Shown in pieces: positions 21,241 through 28,842 of a DNA stretch of 28,842 nucleotides. A model generated the notes under the pieces. The model worked only from the letters and a program-made list of their open reading frames with translations, was not told where the DNA came from and ran no database searches. Positions within the stretch are counted from its first letter, which is position 1, and each line of letters opens with the position of its first letter. Made by a program: the position numbers and the translations under genes. The stretch is from Chara braunii (Eukaryota > Streptophyta > Charophyceae > Charales > Characeae). Location: the NCBI GenBank assembly GCA_003427395.1, contig BFEA01000428.1, forward strand, positions 60,920-89,761, in the 5' to 3' direction.

Positions 21241-24200
21241 CTTCACTATTGGAGTCGTTTTGTGTTCCCTTCGCATGTCCGTTCCCTTGCAACACTAAAT
21301 GTCCAGCATCTTCTTCCCTTGAGTGGTGGAGTTCTGAGGTCAATGCAGCATGCGGAGCCAACAAAGGAGAAACACACTCCCGATTCGCTGGAAAGGTTTC
21401 AACATCTTCCTTGTTGGTGATGTTTCTCGCATTAGATGGTGACGTTCCTTGTAACACAATCTTGCATTGCAAATTGTCAACATTTCCTCCAAGAGTGTCT
21501 ACTTCCATCTCACAGTTTGCTTGTGGCATCCTGTCCTCATCTTTTATCTTATTATTGCCATTCTCCATCCCTCTTTCCTCCCCAACCCTTCTATTTTCGT
21601 CATCCCCTCTCTTCTCATTTTCTTCCCCCTCTCCATGTCCTTCATTCGTATCAACCTCTTTGTTCACGCTTATAGGTGCATTGCGTTGAACATGAACCGT
21701 TTGAGAACGAATCATTTGTGAGACATTTTGAAGCAAGAGTTCATCAATATTAGGAAGCAGTTGTCCTAACGCATTGGCTAATGCTTCCGCTGACAAGTTC
21801 TGAGATGAGGCGGATGCAGGTGGAAGAGAAACTGCAGTTGGCGTTATTGATCCCATACTCTCTATAGGGGCAACAAATTGCAAGCCAGCCTGAAAATTGG
21901 CATGTGATGGATCCACCATTGAAGGTTGCTTGAAAAGTCGCGTTGATGTCTCGTGTGTTGACAAGACACCATCTTGAGCAGCCGTTAGTTGTTCTGTAAC
22001 TACAGAAGTTGACGTCGAGTCATGCCAGCATTGTAACTCACTTACCAAAGCAGCTCCCAATGTATCATTGTCACTTTCCTCGTCAAAATCATCTTGGCAA
22101 AGACGTTGCCCCTCATCGAAGCATGTGGCATACGCATTCATGTCGAATACGCCGACATTGTCATTGAAGTACATTTGCTCCAAGCGGTCGATAAATAGCA
22201 CCTCTGCCTCAGGACGTGCCTTGTGGTAACCTCTTAACAAAATCTCATCTTTTCTTTTTCGCCTTGCATATACCGCATCACCACGATCTTGAGGTTGAGA
22301 TCCAAATAGAAGATGCCAGAGGGAGTCTATCTTGTTGCCAAGTTTGTGAATCATGTCCCTATCTTCATCATGTTTGGGACAAGGCTTGACGAACGCAGCC
22401 TAATAAGTGCGATCGCCAACATTCCTCATTGTGTACTGCATGAGGAACTCAAATTTCAAGTTGTCTTCCTCCAAAGCAACAACATGTCGCTTACTTTTTA
22501 ATAGCTCCCACACGGTAGCAGCATGACTCTTTCCTAAGAAAAGCACTGCCTGATCCTCGGGACAAAAATGCTCTAACATCTCCACCATTTTGTTCGGTTC
22601 CCTTTCCATCCCCTCATACATATTTTTCTCTCTAGGCTCCATCCCTGCCATTTTCCACTTCGTCATGGCAAACGACTTCTCCTCAAATTTCTCGCTAAAC
22701 ACCCTCTCCTTGCCTTGTCTCATACGTCGAGGTGGCTCAAATGAAGTGGACGATGAAGTCTCTCCCTTCACCAAATCACCAGAAAGTGTTGCATCGAAGT
22801 CATGGACGCTGATCGTGTTGCGATGATAATCGCCATCGTCGGAGTACATGATCACGAAAATTCTGTCGTGCTCTCCAAGTGGCATATTTCCAACTCGGTT
22901 TGCATGCTTCATTGAATGTTGAGTACGACGTGCCCATGCTGATATGACAAGATGCACATTGTCGAAATCCCTGATCCTTTGGATGAAAGTTGTCTCCCAA
23001 GATCTTGGGATGAAACACACCAATGACCAATACTCACCGCATAAGTCACAAAGGAAGTAGTACACGGAGCGGAAGACATCATCGATCCATATATGCAAAG
23101 GTGTGGGGTGACACAAGTCCAATATAGCAACATGGCATTCGAGGTGTTTCATCACACGTTGAACATCAGCAGCATCTCCCTCGTCACTTGGAACGTCATG
23201 CGCCTAGAACCTGAAGGGTACAAACACAGATATAAAATTTTGTTTCTTGAAGTGGATGTGTTTTGTCAACCCTGACAGTCGAATACTCTCATTTCCTCTT
23301 TGGTTCGACTTGTCGAAAATTCGCTCAACGAAGCTTCTGAATCCCGCCGGACACTCTTGAGCAAGTTTTGTCGTCTCGCCCACCACCTTCTCATTCTCTC
23401 CCCCCAACTTTTCGGGAAACCTATCAACATAAGTACTATTTGTGAAGTACTTATTTCTATTGACTGCCCACTTCTCCCAGGTAAGGCCCTCCGACTCAAA
23501 TTCCTTTATAATGATGCATAAATCATTGAAAAACTCATCATTCCATGGTGGCCTCTGTTGTGGGACGTCATGAGACTGTTCCCAACGAAAATAATGAAAA
23601 AATCTCAACATCGCCCGATCTTTCTTGATGTTATCGACATACATATCCATTCCCTGTAACCCTGCATTCTCAGCTTTAACACTCGTTTTAGGAGCGAGAA
23701 TGACAAGCCCAGACAAGATATCAGTAAGAGCTTGGATACGCTCTCGTCTACCCAGAGTTGCCATGGTTTTCCATACATGTACATCTGGATCACGCACCGC
23801 CACAAAGTGATTAGCGCCCCCGGTTCCAAGCACCCAATTCACTGAAATCCGCCTATCTTTCTCTTCATAAGATCCTGGACCAGCTTTGGTAGCTCTTCCA
23901 ACAATATCAATCTTACGCCGAGGAAGAATACCATCACGTCCTGGCAAGTCTCCTTTCTCCCACGCATCGTACACCTCCATGACCTTCTCCCAAACGTCAT
24001 CCGTCGCCTTTGCAAGGATCATGTAAGGGGCGAAAATGTCTGACCACTTCCTCTCCCACTTCCCTTGTGACAACTCCCAGTCTTACGCCGGGAAAGAATA
24101 CCATCACGTCCTGGCAAGTCTCCTTTCTCCCACGCATCGTACACCTCCATGACCTTCTCCCAAACGTCATCCGTCGCTTTTGCAAGGATCATGTAAGGGG

Positions 24201-25473
24201 CGAGAATGTCTGACCACTTCCTCTCCCACTTCCCTTGTGACAACTCCCAGTTCTTCGAGCTGCCTGTTTGACGGAGCGCTGCTTTTGCAAACTCTTCGTA
24301 CTTGTTTTTTTTCTCCTTCGCTGGTCCATGTACTGCAATGCCAAGACCAACTTACGGGCAACCCCAATCCTTGTATATCTGCCTTATCGCCGTCACAATA
24401 AAGCGTTGCGAAGGTGGAACAACCATCTTGTCTTTCAAGTTCTCATATGTACTAAGTTGCTGATAATTGTCCTCATGCTCATCCGGGAAATGCACAGGCC
24501 TCGCAGTCCAATAATCTACACGGAGGTCTGTCAGTAAATCAGGTCGTTTCTCAATGAACAGTCTGGCCGCCGCAACATTATGTTGGTCGCTCAAAGGGTA
24601 ACAATAATACCTATCAACTTGATCTACCCTGAACTCCTTAGATGTAACTCTTGTGGCCTTACAACACTGTCCTGTGGTTGGATCAACAGTGGGCTTATCG
24701 TTTAGGGGCACTAATATCAATGTCGGTTTCGAGTAAATAGGCTTACTACGATTGAACTTCTCCAACACTGACCTCTCCATCACATTCTCTATGTCCTCTA
24801 CGTGAAGAGGGGTCAGTCCACAGTGGTTGTAGCCGTGTTCATGGGCAGGAATATCCAAAATCATGTCCAACCTAACTGTGCAAAAATAAGTGTTTGTGTT
24901 CATTTTCCCATCCTTTCCATAATCCATGAAAAATCCCTTTTCAACAGGAAAGATCTTCGAGGAGACAGATGAGAATTGAAGGCTGGAAGGTCTTGTTGGT
25001 GCTGCACCCTCCCCTTCGTCACCAAATTGGGCAGCCCCCGAAGGCTCATAGATCAAGGTCTTTTCCATAGTCCCCCCTTTAGCAGCCTTCCGCTTTGGTT
25101 TCGCAGCCATTTCGGCAACCTTATCAGCATCTCGCATTCTTACGACATCAGTGGGGAAATCCAACGGCTGGACAGTTCTAGGACCTCCACTATTTTTTAT
25201 CTTTCGTCCTTTTCTCTTGTCAACATCCCCTGTGGTTTTCCTCTTACCCTTCCTCCCAGCCTTTCCCTTCTCACCTTCTTTCCGTCTCTTTTTCCGATCA
25301 CCTTCATCACTATAGAATGCAGGTTGTAAATCGCTGAGGGTAAGCCCTGGTGATGGCATGTCACCAGTAAAAGGATGCATTGCCTCCCTAGATGCATCCT
25401 CCTTCGAATGGAGAGAATGTTCCTGCTCATCACTTGTTTCACTATCGTCATCGTCAAATCCCTGTGGAACCAT
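21241..25473 (-). pseudogene. Large ParB-like / methyltransferase-like gene, interrupted
   Basis: Frames starting at 25473, 23155 (918 nt downstream of the frame at 24073) and 22354 are one frame once a 170-bp duplication is ignored. Order: acidic start; Lys-rich tract (residues 60-93, possible nuclear signal); ParB-like domain (about 220-350) with YPLSDQHNVAAA at 292-303 and LSTYENLKDK, resembling the DGQHR/ParB signature; a helical Trp/Lys-rich linker (24351-23290); a methyltransferase-like region (23155-22410) with AILDLCHP where beta-class enzymes have the DPPY motif and VLFLGKSHAAT...RHVVALEED where they have FxGxGT...GxE; then an acidic, Asn/Glu-rich segment with a splice donor at 21241. 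Stops: TAA 24352-24354, TAG 23204-23206, TAG 22400-22402. No introns are needed inside. The catalytic motifs are altered, so an inactive or repurposed enzyme is likely. Domain calls are by eye. Confidence 0.55.
23911..24250. repeat. 170-bp tandem duplication inside coding sequence
   Basis: 23911-24080 and 24081-24250 match with only four substitutions. Because 170 is not a multiple of three, the duplication shifts the reading frame; collapsing it restores the upstream and downstream frames to one. The four differences argue against a simple copy-paste assembly error, though mixing of two paralogues is possible. Confidence 0.93.
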
Positions 25474-26392
25474 AGGGAGGGATGTCAGTTAGACTGAGTG
25501 GTTGACTTGCACGTGTGGGTGTGATAGAGTCATTACCTGATTGTCGAACGTGCAACTTCAACTTTATGGGTGGTTGATGCCTGTGAGATGCCTTAGAAGC
25601 AAAGTCTCTAGTCCCTTCTCTGTCATGTGGAATACGCACATTGATTGCAGAACGAACCAAGGCACCTTCAACAGTCACCCTTGGTTCAGAAATCGTCATC
25701 CCTTTCCAAACCTGAGGATATTGACCTACGACTCGTTTCTCAAGTGCAAATTTGAGAAACTGCACAACAGGTGGCACTTCTAACTCTGCAGTCAAGAGAT
25801 GCCAAACATTAGCGGCCCCAACACCATAACCCAAGAACTGTTCCCATTCCAAGTTCACAGAACGAAGCCCTAAACATATGCGCCCCTTTCGGTCAAGTAC
25901 CGAATTCATGAAGAAAATGACGTCTGTTTTTTTTGCACCAGAAAACCGAGACACTGCACCAACAGGAAGAATTTGTCCTCTATCCAAGAGGAAAAGGACC
26001 ACGCCACAACCTGGCTTCCCAGACTCGCCAACCCAATCTAACATCCACCTACTTCTACGTGCTGAGAGCTGTGACTCATGTTGCTCGCTCTGTTGTTGAA
26101 CATCATATGCAATCTTCAAACTCTCAGACTGTCTTTCAGATTCCGTCCCTCCTGTCCCACTGGTAGAGTCATCACCAGCAGACGTTCCTCCTGTCCCACT
26201 AGGCGATACTTGATGGGGAGTTGACTTACCCCCTTCTGAANAGTTGNTGATAGTCTTCCCTCTAGAGGGAATCTGAGCATGCTCTTCAGGAGTCTGAGAA
26301 CATTGTTTCCTTTTCTTCCCGGATGATGTCCTGCGGCCAGTGTTGTGTCGTTGCCCGGAAGGTGACAACAAACTAGGCTCTTCTGGTTTCAT
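25454..26392 (-). CDS. Upstream reading frame of the large gene, unrecognised domain
   Basis: About 310 codons from an ATG at 26392, which lies directly after an acceptor-like TGTGTAG, so an earlier exon may exist. The first about 110 residues are Ser/Thr/Gly-rich and disordered, with two copies of a VSPSGTGGT/TSGTGGT-like phrase and two N codons. Residues about 110-260 look globular (WMLDWVGESGKPGCGVVLFL, later FLGYGVGAANVWHLL) but match no family I know. It overlaps the next frame by about 20-35 nt. A 75-bp GT-AG interval (25536-25462) could be an intron, but splicing it gives a stop, so the two frames differ by one base. It may be a separate ORF, a site of ribosomal frameshifting, or an indel. 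Confidence 0.5.
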   Translation of the reverse strand: MKPEEPSLLSPSGQRHNTGRRTSSGKKRKQCSQTPEEHAQIPSRGKTIXNXSEGGKSTPHQVSPSGTGGTSAGDDSTSGTGGTESERQSESLKIAYDVQQQSEQHESQLSARRSRWMLDWVGESGKPGCGVVLFLLDRGQILPVGAVSRFSGAKKTDVIFFMNSVLDRKGRICLGLRSVNLEWEQFLGYGVGAANVWHLLTAELEVPPVVQFLKFALEKRVVGQYPQVWKGMTISEPRVTVEGALVRSAINVRIPHDREGTRDFASKASHRHQPPIKLKLHVRQSGNDSITPTRASQPLSLTDIPPYGSTGI

Positions 26393-27607
26393 CTACACAT
26401 ACCGTGACATACGTGATGAGGAGATAGACATCATAAGAATTAAGTACACTAAAAAATCCGTTAAAGAATAGATCAATCACTTATACCCTAAAGAATATGA
26501 TAAATTAACAGACCACCATTGAATAAATAAATAAGATAATGTCCAAAAGAAGGGTAACCCACTCATCTTATTCTAGGTAACAAGGAGGGAAGGAGGCAAT
26601 AAGCTATGGTGGCAGGAAAGGAAGAGAGTAAGCATGAGGGGGAGGCACTAAGCGCGACATGGAGGAATTTAGGAAGGAAGGAAGAAAGGAAGGAAGGAAG
26701 GGAGGGAGGAAGAGAGGGAGGGAGGAAAGGAGTACGTGAGGCATAAAAGGAGGCTAGGAGGTATGGTTATGGAGAGAGAAAGAGAGAGATTTTATCAATT
26801 TACTAAGGTCGAATTGGATTTGACTGTGTTAGCGTGATCAAGATGGGTTTTTACAGTGGACTGGAGCTTCTGCTCGACAGACTGCACCTTAAGGAACCAT
26901 GAGGATCACAGATAAAAGCAGCAGACTAAAGGATTGGTGAGCCTTACGATTCAAAGCAAAACTACCCCGAGGGCAGATGATCGTAGTCTTGCTATAGGCA
27001 GATGGTCACCCAGTAGCGCGAGTGCATTCCTACGAATTGATTGCAGCCAGTAGTATAGATGGATCATCTATCAGGTTGCCCTCTTACTGTGCACCTGACT
27101 GATAAATTATCCCTGGGACCCCGTCGACATGTATTTCCAAAAAAAAACGTAAGAAATGGCATCATTGCCGAACTGACAAGACTCATGAGTTACAACGCAA
27201 TTTTAATACACTTTTTCAAACTCACGCCTACTTATCAGCAACTCATGGTTATACCATTCAGCCATGTGGGCTTAGCCAGTACATCAATTTTTTTATTTTT
27301 ATTTTTTATGCCGACCTTTTTTTCGATTTATGTGCATAGGACAAACTCAAAGTCGGTGTAAAAACATCTAGCTAAAACATTGGGCTCTTGGCTTCTCAGT
27401 TTTTTTTTGTTTTTTTTTTTTGTGCAAGGAACAAATGATTGTTGAATTCCAGCGCCAGATTCAATCACTGTCGAGCCCACGGAGCTTACGGACAATCATT
27501 GTCGCCCCCAAAAATAAACATAGGACGCCCCTATCAAGTTACATGAACATGCCCTGTTCAAAGGCAGAACATTGCCGTCGCATTGAATTCGACCATTCTA
27601 TATTATT
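26393..27607. other. Upstream flank of the minus-strand gene, no gene
   Basis: AT-rich leader, then purine-rich low-complexity DNA, then unique sequence with A and T runs. Frames are short (at most 100 codons at 27059-27361) and without recognisable features. Any promoter or first exon of the large gene would lie here; I cannot identify it. Confidence 0.55.
26577..26795. repeat. Purine (GGAA/GGGA) low-complexity tract
   Basis: Dense GGAAGGAAGGAA, GGGAGGGAGG and GAGAGAAAGAGAGAG runs on the plus strand, so polypyrimidine upstream of the minus-strand gene. Confidence 0.9.
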
Positions 27608-27799
27608 TGTTCCAACCCCTTGAGTCACGAGGCTGCACGCTTATATATATTATTATACAGCGGTCTGTTTTCTTTTTCGGCAACCAAACAATTTCTTTTT
27701 GTNTGTTCCAACCCCTTGAGTCACGAGGCTGCACGCTTATATATATTATTATACAGCGGTCTGTTTTCTTTTTCGGCAACCAAACAATTTCTTTTTGTC
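27608..27799. repeat. 96-bp tandem duplication with an N at the joint
   Basis: TGTTCCAACCCCTTGAGTCA... starts at 27608 and again at 27704 and is identical through to TTTCTTTTTGT. The only ambiguous base is the N at 27703, exactly at the junction. Most likely a gap-closing error, in line with the adapter artefact at 19751. Confidence 0.9.
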
Positions 27800-28609
27800 T
27801 CTTCTTTTTTTGAACTCAAAATATGAAATCGTCAGGATTTAACCATGGATCTGCAAACACAGAGTACAAAGATAGATAAGAGAAAAAAAAAGAGGGGGGG
27901 AGACACACATGTACTCTTCATCTTGTGAATAGGTTCGCCATTCTAGACTGAACCTTCCCACACAACATGCACATAATAGATCCGCTGTGCTCAACTGAAC
28001 CTCTCCCATTCCCATACCCATGGCTTGTGACAGTCCATACACCCCCACACGTACACCCCTCCACACCCATCTACCTGTTACGCTACCAGCTGACCTTCCA
28101 CCTCAGCCCACACCTCTGCTGCTACTTCAAGTTGTGTGCAGCACGTTCTCACCAGCATGTCCGCCACTTCATCCCCGGGTCCTAGCATCCACCGCAAACT
28201 TTCATCAGCTATATGTCACCCATTTGTCAATCATCCGTGCACATCCTTACCGTCTGATTGTGTCCATATATCAAGCCCGTGCCATGCCGTGTATCTATGC
28301 CTACGGACACAATTGTTACCCCATGCCAAAGACAACACACCCATCCACTGTGTCACACATATGGTACCCATTGCATCCCGTTTGAATTGACTTATTCATA
28401 TATCCACATGCGCGTTCATACGTAGGCAAATGCACGCTTGTGCCCATGGCATTTTGGTTGTCAATCCCCAAGGGTACCCACTTACTCCCACTGCATGTAG
28501 ATCCATCCTTTCATGTGTCTCATTGTTGTTTAATTCATGACTAGGGCCATTGCAGAAGAGCATGATCTGCTATCAATATGAGAAGCCCACAAGACCACAA
28601 CCAGGGTTG
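27800..28609. other. No gene recognised
   Basis: C/A-rich plus strand with repeated CACACC/CCATCCAC-type words. Overlapping plus-strand frames at 27967-28390 lack domain features and have low-complexity composition, so they are not called. Confidence 0.5.
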
Positions 28610-28842
28610 TCAAGCCCCGGCGGGGGACCGGGGGTCCGGGGGTGGGCACCCCCAGCCCTGGCTCCAGACCCCCCCCAAAAAAAAAAAATTCAAAAAAAAA
28701 AAAAAATTCAAAAAAAAATTCAAAAAAATAAAAATAAAATAGTGGGGGGTGCGCAGCGAGAGCGCGCACCACATGGGCTTAACCCCAAAAATGGGGTTTT
28801 ATGCCCCACCCCGGACCCCCCCCGGGGCCACACCCACCACTC
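28610..28842. repeat. GC-rich repeat end with A-runs and short palindromes
   Basis: Composition changes sharply at about 28607. GGGGGTG-GG-CACCCCC (about 28638), several A-runs split by TTC (28677-28740), GTGCGC...GCGCGCAC (about 28749) and AACCCCA-AAAA-TGGGGTT (about 28781) follow one another. This looks like the edge of an interspersed repeat continuing past the window; class unknown. Confidence 0.6.

Noticed and set aside
23204-23290. The TAG stops as 3' splice sites (TAG|G), with short introns removing them
   Set aside because: Candidate donors nearby (for example GAGA|GTATTC at about 23290) join out of phase, and the frame upstream and downstream of every stop is already the same, so an intron is not needed and would break it.
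24320-24356. GTAAGT at 24355 as a real donor for an intron after the ParB-like region
   Set aside because: The nearest acceptor would give a 23-bp intron, and the frame continues through with protein-like sequence after the TAA.
28530-28772. Minus-strand 80-codon frame
   Set aside because: Phe/Glu-rich peptide produced by the A-run and TTC low-complexity tract.

Overview
The window looks like nuclear DNA of a green-lineage eukaryote, possibly a charophyte-like alga. The reasons are a primer-binding site matching the 3' end of tRNA-Asp, a U6 snRNA relic, a GT-AG intron, very large LTRs and a low density of intact genes. Species assignment is inference. No intact host gene is certain, and nearly everything recognisable is mobile-element DNA or decayed coding sequence.

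Positions 593-18312 form one giant LTR retrotransposon on the minus strand, about 17.7 kb long. Its two LTRs are about 4.75 kb each (593-5350 and 13559-18312), with a CACAC duplication on both sides. The PBS is at 13539-13556 and a broken gag with a CCHC zinc knuckle lies at 9910-12489. I see no protease, reverse transcriptase, RNase H or integrase, so it is best described as a non-autonomous TR-GAG/LARD-type element. Each LTR carries an array of ten related stem-loops whose arms differ while a central motif stays nearly constant, a separate 17-bp inverted repeat, short perfect hairpins and a 280-codon open frame. The internal region also carries a U6 snRNA-derived sequence ending in a run of T.

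Positions 18818-26392, also minus strand, hold the remains of a large unusual gene. In coding order it has an unrecognised globular domain, a Lys-rich tract and ParB-like (DGQHR-like) domain, a helical linker, a region resembling a permuted beta-class DNA methyltransferase with altered catalytic motifs, an acidic low-complexity stretch, and a C48 (Ulp1/SENP) cysteine protease domain with its His, Asp, Gln and Cys all visible. The reading frame is open over thousands of bases but is interrupted by four in-frame stops (three TAG, one TAA), a 170-bp tandem duplication and a frame change. A ParB-methyltransferase module of prokaryote/phage style joined to a SUMO-type protease is the best candidate here for an undescribed system.

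Several features are assembly damage. A 38-bp Nextera mate-pair junction sits between two identical 122-bp copies (19629-19910), a 96-bp duplication has an N at its joint (27608-27799), and the two LTRs share single N calls at the same relative positions. The remaining DNA (1-592 and 26393-28842) is repeat-rich or low-complexity and has no supportable gene.
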